From positions 271,113 through 335,112 of the forward strand of contig JANWYD010000001.1 in NCBI GenBank assembly GCA_025057155.1: a stretch of DNA of 64,000 bases, given 5' to 3'. A program made the position numbers and the translations under genes. Position 1 is the first letter of the stretch, and the number at the start of each line of letters is the position of its first letter. The notes below the pieces were generated by a model. It had not been told where the DNA came from. It did not search any database and worked only from the letters and a program-made list of their open reading frames with translations. Of the stretch, positions 25,730 to 34,832 are shown piece after piece. This stretch comes from Chloroflexaceae bacterium. GTDB taxonomy: Bacteria; Chloroflexota; Chloroflexia; Chloroflexales; Chloroflexaceae.

Positions 25730-26749
25730 TCATCCCTCTTCCTTCACCGCCTCAAGCACGCCCTTGACAACCTCATCGGGCGAAATGCCTTCAGCCTGGG
25801 CCTCGAAGTTCAGCACGACGCGATGGCGCAGCGCGGGCAGGGCGGCGGCCTTGAGGTCGGCGAAGGCCACGTTGTAACGCCCGTCGAGCAGGGCGAGGAT
25901 CTTGCCGGCCAGGATCAACGCCTGCATGCCGCGGGGCGAGGCGCCGTAGCGCACATACTGTTTCGTGATCGCCGGGGCCTCGCGCGCTTCAGGGTGGGTG
26001 GCGCTGATCAGGCGCGCGGCGTAGGCCAGCACGTGGCTGGCGATGGGCACGGTGCGCGCCAGGTTCTGCATAGCCAGGATGAGCGGCCCGTTGGCGACGT
26101 GCCGGATCACCGGCTTGTAGGACCCCGTGGTGCGCTGGGCGATCTCGACCAGTTCGGCGGCGGTGGGAAAGGCGACGTTGATCTTGAAGAAAAAGCGGTC
26201 GAGCTGGGCCTCAGGCAGCGGGTACGTGCCCTCCATTTCCAGCGGGTTCTGGGTGGCAAGCACGAAGAAGGGCTGCTCGAGCTTATGGATCGTCTTGGCG
26301 ACGGAGACAGTGCGTTCCTGCATCGCCTCCAGCAGCGCCGACTGTGTCTTGGGCGTGGCGCGATTGATCTCATCGGCGAGGACCATATTGGCGAAGATCG
26401 GGCCGGGTTCAAAGCGAAAGTTCTTGCGCCCGTGTTCATCTTCGCTGATCAGGGTGGTGCCGATGATGTCAGCCGGCATCAAGTCGGGCGTGAACTGAAT
26501 GCGCGAGAAGCTGCAATCAATCACGTCGGCCAGGGTGCGCACCAGGGTGGTCTTGGCGAGGCCGGGCACGCCTTCGAGAAGGGCGTTGCCGCCGGCGAGC
26601 AGGGTGACGATCACCTGTCGGATCAGGTCGCGCTGGCCAACGATCACATTGGCCACTTCGGCCTCGATCATCTGCGCGCGCTGGCGAAACTCGTCAGGGC
26701 TGATGCCGGGGGTTGCCGGTTCAGGCTGAGAAGGCGTAGAGGTGGTCAT
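25730..26749 (-). CDS. MoxR-family AAA+ ATPase
   Basis: The start chosen is ATG 26749, with AGGACC upstream; the extra 16 residues of the longer frame are not family-like. The 339-residue protein has the MoxR markers: VIVGQRDLIRQ, Walker A GVPGLAKT, FTPDLMPADIIGT, Walker B VLADEINRATPKTQSALLEAM, the sensor FVLATQNPLE and TYPLPEAQLDRF. MoxR chaperone-like ATPases remodel or insert metals into vWA-domain partners, here likely the DUF58 and BatA-like products encoded just downstream. Confidence 0.95.
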   Translation of the reverse strand: MTTSTPSQPEPATPGISPDEFRQRAQMIEAEVANVIVGQRDLIRQVIVTLLAGGNALLEGVPGLAKTTLVRTLADVIDCSFSRIQFTPDLMPADIIGTTLISEDEHGRKNFRFEPGPIFANMVLADEINRATPKTQSALLEAMQERTVSVAKTIHKLEQPFFVLATQNPLEMEGTYPLPEAQLDRFFFKINVAFPTAAELVEIAQRTTGSYKPVIRHVANGPLILAMQNLARTVPIASHVLAYAARLISATHPEAREAPAITKQYVRYGASPRGMQALILAGKILALLDGRYNVAFADLKAAALPALRHRVVLNFEAQAEGISPDEVVKGVLEAVKEEG

Positions 26750-26881
26750 GGATGGTCCTGTATGCAGGTTAAAAACAGCTTCCACACGGCTCTTCATCCC
26801 GTGTCGGTTGGAGGGGTATAGGGCAACCTGGTTGCCCCATACCTCTGCTCAGCGCAAGACGGCGCCCTTTGCGCGAAGGGC

Positions 26882-28555
26882 CTACGGTTCCAGCCGGCTG
26901 AAATAATCGCGCACATAGTCCTTCAGATGTGGCGGGATATAGCCCCGGTCGAGAGCCTCGCTGGCCGTCCTGGCGTACTGCGGGTACACCTGTTCATACG
27001 GCACCATCGAGGGGTTGCTCGCTCCAGGCTGTGCGGCCTGGCCTTGCTGGATCTGGCTGGAACCGCCCTGACCCTGCTGGCCCTGAACAAACTCAGGCGT
27101 GCCCGGCTGGCCCGAAGGCCGGTAGGGTTGATAAATCAGGTCGCTGCTGCCGGTGCCACTGCCCTGCTGGCTGGCGGGCCGATTCGGATCCACATTGCCG
27201 CTGGCGTTGCTCTGGCCCTGGCCCAGATGGGGCGCATTCGCGCCGCCGCCGCCCTGCTGACCCTGGTTCTGCTGGCCTTGCTGCCCCTGGCCCTGCCCCT
27301 GGCCCTGCTGCCCTGGCTGGCCTTGCTGCCCCTGGCCCTGCTGCCCCTGCTGGGCTTGCTGGCCCTGCCCCTGGCCCTGGCCCTGCTGGGCTTGCTGGCC
27401 CTGGCTCTGGCCCTGCTGGCCGGCGCGGGCAATCTGCTCACGGGCGTTCTGCAGCTCGGCGAGCGACTGCTGAGTGCTTTGCTGGCCGGCCAGATTGCTC
27501 TGCGCTTCACGCACCTGCTGGGCGGCCTGCTGGAGTTGCTGGGCGGCCTGGCGGGTGTCGCCCTGTCGCAGCGCGCTGGCGGCGTTCTGGAGGCTCTGCG
27601 CCGTCCGTGGTTCGCTGGCGGCCATCTGGGCGGCCTGCTGAGCCAGTTGCTCGGCAAGTTGCTGGCGTTCAGACTCCGAGAGCTGGTCGAGCTGGCGGGC
27701 CAGTTGTTCCAGTTGATCGGCCGCCTGCTGGATATCCGGGCGCTGGCTCGCCGGTCGCCCGGAGAGGGCCTCCAGGTTGCGAGCCATCTGCTCAAGGGCG
27801 GCGCGCCGGGCGTCGGTATTGGGGTCGAGCTCCTGGCGCAGGCGCGCCTCGGCTGCCGAGAGGTCGGCCAGGGCCTCCTGGCGTTCGCCGGGGTTGCGGC
27901 GCAGCTGCTCCTGGAGGGCCTGAAGCTCCTTGAGCAGGCGTTCGCGGTCTTCGGCGCCGAGTTGCCGATCCTCTTGGATCTGGCGTTCCAGCTCCGCCAA
28001 CCGGTCAGCGGCTTCCGCCAGCGCCTCGCGGACGGCGCGCTGCTCGGCAAGCACCCGATCCTGGGGATTAGGGATCACGAACAGTGACAAAGCGGTAAGG
28101 ATCAGGGGCAGAACGGCCCATCCCAGCCGCTGGCGATCAAAGCGCAGCGGCAGCATGGCAGGTTTAAGCCGACCGGCGACGGCGCCTGCGTCGGCCTGCT
28201 GGCGCTCGCAAAGGGGTTCGCGGGCTTCGCGCTCGTGCAGTTCCAGGGCCGTGGAGAGCCGTTCGCGCAGGCCGAGTTGCAGATCCACGCGCCGGGCTAC
28301 GCGCATAGGGGTGAGGGGACGGAAGAGGGCGTACCCGATGATCACCAGCAGCCAGAGCAGGAGGGGCGACGCGACCCAGCCTTCTAGATGCTCAATGGGT
28401 CTCAGGCGGCCAGCGAGGGCTGCCAGCGTAGTCGCAGCAGCAGCAATCCACAGCGTGCGGCTGGCGAACAGCACGGTATCACTAATGCGCAGCCGCCGGC
28501 CCAGGGGCCGAAGCTGGCGCCGGAGCAGATCGTAGGATGTAAGGGAGTGGGCCAT
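26882..28555 (-). CDS. Membrane protein with long coiled coil and Gln/Gly-rich tract (DUF4175-like)
   Basis: The 557-residue protein has two or three N-terminal spans (about 29-48, 60-80 and 145-162). A long coiled coil follows (about 170-375, ERQIQEDRQLGAEDRERLL). A low-complexity tract of about 60 residues is made almost only of Gln and Gly (about 378-440), then Pro/Gly/Ser-rich linker. The conserved tail LDRGYIPPHLKDYVRDYF is the end typical of large proteins encoded beside MoxR and DUF58. The Q/G tract is reflected in a repetitive CTGGCC/CTGCTG DNA stretch and could vary in length. It probably heads the MoxR-DUF58-BatA operon. Confidence 0.75.
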   Translation of the reverse strand: MAHSLTSYDLLRRQLRPLGRRLRISDTVLFASRTLWIAAAATTLAALAGRLRPIEHLEGWVASPLLLWLLVIIGYALFRPLTPMRVARRVDLQLGLRERLSTALELHEREAREPLCERQQADAGAVAGRLKPAMLPLRFDRQRLGWAVLPLILTALSLFVIPNPQDRVLAEQRAVREALAEAADRLAELERQIQEDRQLGAEDRERLLKELQALQEQLRRNPGERQEALADLSAAEARLRQELDPNTDARRAALEQMARNLEALSGRPASQRPDIQQAADQLEQLARQLDQLSESERQQLAEQLAQQAAQMAASEPRTAQSLQNAASALRQGDTRQAAQQLQQAAQQVREAQSNLAGQQSTQQSLAELQNAREQIARAGQQGQSQGQQAQQGQGQGQGQQAQQGQQGQGQQGQPGQQGQGQGQGQQGQQNQGQQGGGGANAPHLGQGQSNASGNVDPNRPASQQGSGTGSSDLIYQPYRPSGQPGTPEFVQGQQGQGGSSQIQQGQAAQPGASNPSMVPYEQVYPQYARTASEALDRGYIPPHLKDYVRDYFSRLEP

Positions 28556-28715
28556 GGTGCACCTGTGCGGAGGGCATTGTCCTCGACGAAACCCGGCGTG
28601 CGGCTAATTGCTGGCTCGAGGAAGGCGGGGCGACCGGGGTTTCGCAGCTCCTGCCCGCAGGGGAGCCTCATCCTGCCGGAACGCAACCGGATAACCCGGG
28701 TGTCCGAACAGGCGC

Positions 28716-29153
28716 TCAGCCTTCTCTCCGCCAGATGTGCTTCTCCACGATCTGCCGGGTCAGACCGCCGTGCTCCCAGACCTCCACCACTCGCTCGCTG
28801 ACGATGGTCACCGCGTTGCCGAGAGGAGTTGCAGGCGTCGCGGCCTCTGGTTGAGGCGCCGCTTTTTGGAGGGCGGTGATGGCATCGCCGGCAAGGGCGG
28901 CAAGATCGCCGCGTTCGGCGCGGCGTCGAAGCCAGGCGATGCCGGCCTCGGCGGCCACGGCGGCGAGGCCCAGAGCAACGGCCCTGGTAACCTGTTTCAC
29001 CTGGGCCAGCGGGATGCTCTGGCCGGCGATCATAATCGCGCCTTCATCGCGACGGACGAGATCATGCCGATCCAGCGCGGCGCCACAGGCGCCGCAGAAG
29101 CGGTTCTCGATGGGGTTGCCATGCTGACACGCGGGGCAGATACGCTCCACCAT
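28716..29153 (-). CDS. Zinc-ribbon membrane-associated protein of unknown function
   Basis: The start chosen is ATG 29153, with CAGGAG 8 nt upstream; the frame back to 29435 crosses the promoter. The 145-residue protein opens with a zinc ribbon, CPACQHGNPIENRFCGACG. A hydrophobic segment comes next (about 55-75), which could anchor it. The C-terminal part ends in VVEVWEHGGLTRQIVEKHIW. It lies upstream of the MoxR cluster in the same orientation, about 160 bp apart, and could be its first gene. No established function. Confidence 0.65.
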   Translation of the reverse strand: MVERICPACQHGNPIENRFCGACGAALDRHDLVRRDEGAIMIAGQSIPLAQVKQVTRAVALGLAAVAAEAGIAWLRRRAERGDLAALAGDAITALQKAAPQPEAATPATPLGNAVTIVSERVVEVWEHGGLTRQIVEKHIWRREG

Positions 29154-29200
29154 AACAGGCTCCTGACCTTGGGGCACAACAATGATCGTATGCTGCAGGC

Positions 29201-29230
29201 AGTATAGCATTGCGCAAGGGCGCGGCGCAA
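29201..29230 (-). promoter_or_regulatory. Promoter for the zinc-ribbon gene (and maybe the MoxR cluster)
   Basis: On the minus strand TTGCGC (29230-29225), an 18-bp spacer and TATACT (29206-29201) preceded by TG form an extended -10 promoter about 48 bp upstream of the ATG at 29153. The remaining DNA to 29732 shows no further gene. Confidence 0.6.
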
Positions 29231-29732
29231 ATTGGCTGCCGGGCAAAATGGACGCAATCAGGCACAGAGCTGCCCCGGCCAGGGAGGATCGGGGCTTGGG
29301 GGCGGGGCGGTTGACGTTAGAGGGGCTGACCGTGAGCGATGCTAAGCTCGCCGGATCGTCGAGGGGCGAGGTGACGAAGAGCCGCCACTGGTCTAGAAGG
29401 ACATTGTCGTGCTGTCTTACCGGATGGTATAGCAAGTGTTTCGGCAGACGATGCGCAGCGCGGAGGTGTGTTGTTTAATCGTGGTGTTGTTGAGGAACGA
29501 AGGTGTATGCCATTCGCACGGGGCCGCAACGTGGTTGCCGGGGTCTTGAAACAGTAGTTCCGCCTGCCTGACGCCTCTGGCGTCGCCATCGAGCCTGGCG
29601 CTGACGATGCGCTTCTCCTGGCCACGCCGGTGGCGGTCAACCGGTTATGTTACAACGCGGGTCCGGCGCCTGCGCAGTCGAGCGGCAAAAAGCACGAGGA
29701 GCAATGACCATACCGGTTTGCCAGGAGGTCAC

Positions 29733-31439
29733 GTGTCACATGTTACTAGAGCCACTCCCCGCCGTCTGGCGCCGCCCCGTTTCCTGCAGGCTGTGCGTGG
29801 CGTATCTGCCGGCAGCCTGTCGCGCGAGATACTCGCTGGCGTCACCCTCGCGGCGCTGATGATCCCGCTGAACATCGGCTACGCTCAGGTGGCCGGCCTC
29901 CCGCCTATTGTTGGCCTTCACGCTGCCATCCTGCCCGCGATCGTCTGGGCCTTGACCTGCCACACCCGCCACGTGGTCGCCAGCCCCGACGCGGCCATCG
30001 CGGCGATGATCATTGCTCTGGTAAGCCCGTTTGCCGCGCCCGATGAGCCGCGGTACGCGCAGTTGGTTTTCGCCCAGGCCCTCATCTGCGGGTTGATCTT
30101 TGTCGCCTTCTGGGCCTTCCGGCTTGGCTTCCTGGCTAATTTCCTCTCCCACGCTGTACTGGTCGGCTTCATTACCGGCCTCGGTGTCGAGGTTCTCTTC
30201 AGCCAGATCCGCAAGATTATGGGGGTCTCAGTGGAGGCCGAGGGCTTTTTCCGTGAGGCCTGGGCCACGCTGCTGGCCATCCCTGAAGCGAGCCTCTGGA
30301 GCGTTGTGATCGGCGTGGGTACGATTATCGTGATTCGAGCGCTGCAGCGCGTTGCGCCGAAGCTGCCCGGAGCGCTCATTGGCCTGGTGCTGGCGACTAT
30401 CCTTGTGTCTGTGCTCGGTCTCGACCAGCGCGGGGTGAGTGTGCTCGGAGCCGTCCCCTCCGGCCTGTCCACCTTCGCCCTGCCCAATGTAAAATGGGCC
30501 GATTACCTGGCTCTGTTCCCCGGAGCGCTGGCTCTGGCCGCGGTCACCCTGGCCGAGGCGCCCCTGATCGCCCGGCGCTACGCCGAGAAGTATGGTGAAC
30601 CGCTGGACGTTGATCAGGACCTCTTCGCCTTCGGCGCCGCCAACGCGGCGGCAGGTCTCTTTGGCGGCTTCTCGGTGGGTTCAAGCGCGTCGCGAACAGC
30701 GGCAATGGATAGCGTCGGCGCCCGCACCCAGATCCCCAGCCTGGTGGCAGGCGTAGTCGTGGCGGTGATCCTGCTCTTCTTTACCGACCTGCTGGCCTTG
30801 CTGCCCAACGCCGCCCTTGCCGGCATCGTCGCCAACGCCGTGGTCAAGCTGATCGAGGTGGATGAGTTCCGCGAATTGAGGCGGGTGCGCCGCTCGGAGT
30901 TCTGGGTCGCGGCGTTCGCCTGCGTCGCGGTGCTAGTCCTCGGCGCTCTCCAGGGGGTGATCATCGCCTTTGTGCTCTCGCTAATCGACCTGATCTGGCG
31001 GGCATCGCAGCCCCATACGGCGGTGCTGGTCGAGCAGCCGGATGGTCAGAGCTTCGAGGCGCCGGAAGGCGCCCCGGTCCAGACGACCCGACCCGGGCTG
31101 ATCATCTACCGCTTTAGTGCGCCGCTCTATTTTGCCAACGCTGGCCGCTTTCAGGATGAGGTTAAATCCCTTGCGGCAAACGCCGCGCCGCCGGTGCGCT
31201 GGTTCGTGCTTGACGCGGCGGCAATAAGCGACATTGATACGACCGGCGCCCGCGCTCTGGCCCAGACCATCACGGCCCTGAAAGCCCAGGGGATCACGTT
31301 CGCAATCAGCCGAGCCAGGACGCCGGTCCCCGATCTGCTCGAGCGCTATGAACTGCTCGAGCAGATCGGGAAGGAACGGCTCTTCGTGACCAATCGCGCA
31401 GCGGTGAGAGCCTTCGAACAGGTCGCTGGCGCGCAGTAA
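29733..31439 (+). CDS. SulP-family anion transporter with C-terminal STAS domain
   Basis: The start chosen is GTG 29733, with AGGAGG just upstream; the open frame reaches back to 29607 without support. The 568-residue protein begins its membrane domain with LAGVTLAALMIPLNIGYAQVAGLPPIVGLHA, close to the SulP signature. It has about 10-12 spans to residue ~430. The C-terminal STAS domain (about 450-560, FVLDAAAISDIDTTGARAL) shows the regulatory fold. SulP proteins move sulfate, bicarbonate or related anions. Bicarbonate would fit an autotroph but the substrate cannot be read from sequence. Confidence 0.92.
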   Translation: MSHVTRATPRRLAPPRFLQAVRGVSAGSLSREILAGVTLAALMIPLNIGYAQVAGLPPIVGLHAAILPAIVWALTCHTRHVVASPDAAIAAMIIALVSPFAAPDEPRYAQLVFAQALICGLIFVAFWAFRLGFLANFLSHAVLVGFITGLGVEVLFSQIRKIMGVSVEAEGFFREAWATLLAIPEASLWSVVIGVGTIIVIRALQRVAPKLPGALIGLVLATILVSVLGLDQRGVSVLGAVPSGLSTFALPNVKWADYLALFPGALALAAVTLAEAPLIARRYAEKYGEPLDVDQDLFAFGAANAAAGLFGGFSVGSSASRTAAMDSVGARTQIPSLVAGVVVAVILLFFTDLLALLPNAALAGIVANAVVKLIEVDEFRELRRVRRSEFWVAAFACVAVLVLGALQGVIIAFVLSLIDLIWRASQPHTAVLVEQPDGQSFEAPEGAPVQTTRPGLIIYRFSAPLYFANAGRFQDEVKSLAANAAPPVRWFVLDAAAISDIDTTGARALAQTITALKAQGITFAISRARTPVPDLLERYELLEQIGKERLFVTNRAAVRAFEQVAGAQ

Positions 31440-31739
31440 CGTTCGCTCTCCTGGAAGCGAGGGTGGCTTGCCCTCAAACACTGACAGGATTGGAACGTTC
31501 TCGCTCTCAGGTCTGTGCGTTTACCCCGACGCTGAACGCTTACGTTGATGGCTGTAAGAGCCGGGCCAGGGCCAGCGCCAGCAGCGTCCGGCCGGCGTGC
31601 GGATAGTGTGCTACCGCGCGGTCGCGAGGCTGTTGAAGTCGGGCGCAAGATGGGTGCGAGGGCCACGTCCAGTTCCGAGGCGTTGGTGGGCCCCGGCGTC
31701 TCTAGACCGCATCTTGTCTCGCCGATGTCGGCATATCGG
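31440..31739. other. Gene-free stretch at a convergent gene end
   Basis: The 300 bp between the stop codons of the SulP gene and the AI-2E-type permease gene show no credible open frame. I see no intrinsic terminator with a T-run on either strand and no repeat shared with other gaps in the window. Confidence 0.4.
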
Positions 31740-32789
31740 CTACGGCTTGTCCGCGGTCTCTTCCCCGCTCGGCTCGGGTATGAGGGTTTTGGCGAGCCAG
31801 CGCGTGTGCTCGTAGCTGTCGAGCGCCAGCAGTATCAGCAGCGTGAGGAAGACAGACAGCAGAGCTCCCGGCGCACCGAGCAGGCCCAGCCATACGAAGA
31901 ACGAGAGGAAGACCACCGTGGCCGGCAGGTTCAGGCCCTTGCCGACCATGCGTGGGAAAATAATGTTCTCCAGCACGATGTTGATCACTGTGATCCCTGC
32001 CACAACCAGGATGGCGCGGCCCGGGCCATGCTCGGCCAGGGCCAGGATGGTTGGCGGGATGGAGGCGACAAAGATGCCGACATAGGGGACGTAGCTAAGG
32101 AAGAACATCAACGCTCCCCACAGGAGCGCATAGTCAACGCCAAGCGCAAGCAGGGCGAGCGCGAAGCCCACGCCGGTCATCGCATTCAGATAGGTGCGCA
32201 GGCCGAAGTAGCGCACGATGAACGGGCTAACGGACCGGAACCTGGTAATGAGGGGGTTCGTGCTGCCAAGAGCTCGACTGGCTCGATCGAACATGGCCGG
32301 CCCCTCAACCAGGAGGAAGATGACCAGGAGCAGCACGTAGAACGATGAAGCCAGGAATCCGGCGATGCTGGCAATGATTCCGGCGAGGATTCGCCCGAGA
32401 GCCTCAGCGTTCAACGCAGCCTGCGCGGCCCGATCAGCGAACGACAGACCGAGCTTGCCCAGCCGGTCACGGAAGGCCTGTGACTGCGACGCGATCTGGT
32501 CCTGGTAGACGTTGAGCCTGGCGACAATCTCGCCAAGTGACACACCGACGAGCAGCGCGAGCCCCGCCACGATTGCGGCCAGCCCAATGGCGATGATCGT
32601 CAGGGCGACTGACGACGCGAGGCCCCGCCCCATGAGCCAGACCCTGATTGGGTGACAGAGCAGGGCAAAGAAGACCGCCAGCATCACGAAGCCCAGGATG
32701 GAGGAAGCCAGATACACACCGCCGAATAGCACCGCGACGGCGGCAGCCGTCATCAGACCGCGACCCGTGGATTGTTGGTTGCTGACCAT
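31740..32789 (-). CDS. AI-2E/TqsA/PerM-family membrane transporter
   Basis: The start chosen is ATG 32789, with GGAGCC about 9 nt upstream. The 349-residue protein has the typical layout of the family. Paired N-terminal spans are followed by a soluble helical region with DRLGKLGL and a long C-terminal membrane half. The conserved segments are GALMFFLSYVPYVGIFVASIPP and NIIFPRMVGKGLNLPATVVF. The latter (NxxxPRxMG) is the family hallmark. Members export AI-2, ions or small osmolytes; the true substrate is often unknown. It sits just downstream of tatC, but with its own ribosome site. Confidence 0.88.
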   Translation of the reverse strand: MVSNQQSTGRGLMTAAAVAVLFGGVYLASSILGFVMLAVFFALLCHPIRVWLMGRGLASSVALTIIAIGLAAIVAGLALLVGVSLGEIVARLNVYQDQIASQSQAFRDRLGKLGLSFADRAAQAALNAEALGRILAGIIASIAGFLASSFYVLLLVIFLLVEGPAMFDRASRALGSTNPLITRFRSVSPFIVRYFGLRTYLNAMTGVGFALALLALGVDYALLWGALMFFLSYVPYVGIFVASIPPTILALAEHGPGRAILVVAGITVINIVLENIIFPRMVGKGLNLPATVVFLSFFVWLGLLGAPGALLSVFLTLLILLALDSYEHTRWLAKTLIPEPSGEETADKP

Positions 32790-32855
32790 AAAAAGGCTCC
32801 GAAGAACCCGGTTCGTTGTCAACCCTGATCACTGCCACCCTTTTCCGACAACCTC

Positions 32856-33641
32856 TCAGGACCGTTCGGGCACGAAGCGGGCCAGGATGACACCGACTTC
32901 ATAGAGCAGATACATGGGGAGAGCCAGGAGGATCAGGTTGATGGGATCGCCAGTGGGGGTAATCAGGGCAGCGATGATGACTACGGCAACAATGGCAAAG
33001 CGCCGGTACTTGCGGAGCTGGGCAGCGGTGACCACGCCCATGAAAGCCAGCACGTAGATGATCACCGGCAGTTCAAAGACAATGCCATTGATCAGCAGCA
33101 ACAGGGTGATGGTGCTGAGAAAGTTTGCCAGGGAAGGCTGAGTCTGTATCAGTTCAGAGGAAGAGAAGCCAATTAGAAAGCGGATGGCGGTGGGTACGGT
33201 AATGAACCAGCCAAAAGCCAGCCCAGCCAGAAAGAAGAACGTCACGAAGGGCAGGGCGGTGAAGAGCACGCGCCGCTCTTTGTACGTCAGGCCGGGAACG
33301 ATAAAGGCCAGCAACTGGTAGACGATCACCGGCATGCCGATGATGACCCCTATTGCGAGAGCCACGGTCATATAGCTGGTAAAGGTCTCGGCGGTGCCGA
33401 CGGCCTGCACCGGGGCATAGCGTTCATTAATCGGCGCGAAGGTGGCGATGAGGATGTCAACCAGGCGCACCGGGCCTTCAGGCAGGACCATAATCACGCC
33501 GATGACCAGGCCGACGATGACGCCGATGGCGGCCCGCATCAACCGCGCGCGCAGTTCGACCAGGTGTTCGATGAGGGTCATGCTATGACCTTCATCAGAT
33601 CCCGGCGAATTGGGAGTAGAACGAAGTTTCTCGGCAGTCAC
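32856..33641 (-). CDS. tatC: Sec-independent protein translocase TatC
   Basis: The 261-residue protein has the six-span TatC layout and its conserved pieces: the N-terminal MTLIEHLVELRARLMRA, the FTSYMTVALAIGVIIGMPVIVYQL segment and GIVFELPVIIYVLAFMGVV. TatC binds twin-arginine signals and forms the core of the folded-protein translocase. The GTG start at 33641 overlaps the stop of the upstream TatA/B gene by 4 bp, so the pair is translationally coupled. A downstream ATG (33581, MTLIEHL) is an alternative start that matches the common N-terminus. Confidence 0.95.
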   Translation of the reverse strand: MTAEKLRSTPNSPGSDEGHSMTLIEHLVELRARLMRAAIGVIVGLVIGVIMVLPEGPVRLVDILIATFAPINERYAPVQAVGTAETFTSYMTVALAIGVIIGMPVIVYQLLAFIVPGLTYKERRVLFTALPFVTFFFLAGLAFGWFITVPTAIRFLIGFSSSELIQTQPSLANFLSTITLLLLINGIVFELPVIIYVLAFMGVVTAAQLRKYRRFAIVAVVIIAALITPTGDPINLILLALPMYLLYEVGVILARFVPERS

Positions 33642-34510
33642 CGCGACACAGTCTCCTGAGAATGCTCCCTGTTCGGGCGCCAGTCTACGTCAATGACGCC
33701 ACGCTCGCGCAATTCGCCGACCAGCGCTCGCAGTTCGCTGCTGAGGGCCTGGATCTGGCACAGCAGTTCGTCGCGTTCGTGGTTGGAGAGGGAGGCAGCC
33801 GGCGTCTCGGGTTGGGCGTCGGTCGGCGACCCATTCGACGCTGGCGGGTCATCATCATAGTCAGGCGGATCGTGCAGGCGCGCACGGCGCTCAGCGAGGT
33901 GCCGGGCCCGTTCGTCTACCGGTTGCAGTACACCGGTCGGCTCGGCGCCGGGGATACGATTGGGGCTTGTCGTGGCCGGCACCGTGTGAGGGGCGGGTTG
34001 AGGCGTCAGGGCAGGCGAGTTGGCGACGTGCTCGCCCGCGTCCGCGAGGGTCGCGGGAGGGGCGGCATCATCGGGCGCAGCGGGCGAAGCCGGGGCTTTG
34101 GCGAGGCCGCCGTTGTCCGACGCCGGTATGGACCCTTCAGTCGCTCCGGCATCCTCTGGTGGGGCGGCAGCGGCTGGTGAAGGCTGCGCGGACTGCTGGG
34201 GATGGGCGTCGGGTCGCAGATTGAGCATAGGCTCAATCTGGCCGCGGAGCGCCTCAACGTCGCGCGATACGTCGAGCTGGTTACGGGTGCGGATCAATTC
34301 GTCGCGGAGCGTGGCGATCTCACGTTCGAACTCGCTACGAATGTCGTTGATCAGGCGCAATTCGGGCGATTGCTGCTGCCAGGCGAGGAAACGCGCAACT
34401 TGCTTGCCGACGAAGCGCCCCACCTCGGGCAGCCGTTCCGGCCCGAAGACGACCAGCGCCAGCGCGGCGATCAGCAAGAACTCAAAGATGTGGATGTTGA
34501 AAATCTCCAT
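33638..34510 (-). CDS. tatB: TatA/TatB-type twin-arginine translocase subunit with long C-terminal tail
   Basis: The start chosen is ATG 34510 (MEIFNIHIFEFLLIAALAL), with GGGA upstream. The 290-residue protein has a short N-terminal span, the FGPERLPEVGRFVGK hinge and an amphipathic helix, then a charged coiled coil (about 45-100). A Pro/Ala-rich tail of about 150 residues is followed by a final helical segment. The long tail is more TatB-like than TatA-like. A separate TatA is not visible, so this protein might serve both roles or a second copy lies elsewhere. Confidence 0.85.
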   Translation of the reverse strand: MEIFNIHIFEFLLIAALALVVFGPERLPEVGRFVGKQVARFLAWQQQSPELRLINDIRSEFEREIATLRDELIRTRNQLDVSRDVEALRGQIEPMLNLRPDAHPQQSAQPSPAAAAPPEDAGATEGSIPASDNGGLAKAPASPAAPDDAAPPATLADAGEHVANSPALTPQPAPHTVPATTSPNRIPGAEPTGVLQPVDERARHLAERRARLHDPPDYDDDPPASNGSPTDAQPETPAASLSNHERDELLCQIQALSSELRALVGELRERGVIDVDWRPNREHSQETVSR

Positions 34511-34591
34511 TCCGTTCCCGGCGGTGTAGCTATGCGCCCTTTTCATCTTACCACGTTCCGGCGCATCGTGCGCAGCCCTTCGCGGCCGCCT

Positions 34592-34614
34592 GGCGCAACC
34601 TGGAGGGTTGCGCC
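34592..34614. repeat. REP-like palindrome
   Basis: GGCGCAACC and GGTTGCGCC pair over 9 bp around TGGAG. It is in the 322-bp divergent gap between the tat operon and the ECF sigma gene, which otherwise shows no gene. The element belongs to the GCGCAACC family. Confidence 0.55.
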
Positions 34615-34832
34615 GGGGAAACCTTCGTTTCCCACACCCCTGCGAACTTTGCCGTCAGACCTAGCCCTTAGGCTAGGAATGGCTTATCCCCAGGAAGAGC
34701 CACTCTTCCGCTTTTACCTGATATCCTGTTAGCGATAGGTAGAGCACGACCGCAGGCGCATATTTCATTCTCGGCCCCTGGAATGATGAGTCACCTCCGG
34801 CTCCTGCGGTTCAACTAAGGCAAGGAACCACC

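Noticed and set aside
25310-26821. 503-codon plus-strand frame opposite DUF58 and MoxR
   Set aside because: It spans two well-supported genes on the other strand and has no family features.
27300-27420. Tandem DNA repeat as a mobile element in the coiled-coil gene
   Set aside because: It is the coding DNA of an in-frame Gln/Gly tract, not an insertion.
26927-28087. 386-codon Leu/Ala-rich frame opposite the Q/G-tract protein
   Set aside because: The repetitive CTGGCC DNA encodes a false hydrophobic protein in antisense; the sense frame has conserved ends and a ribosome site.
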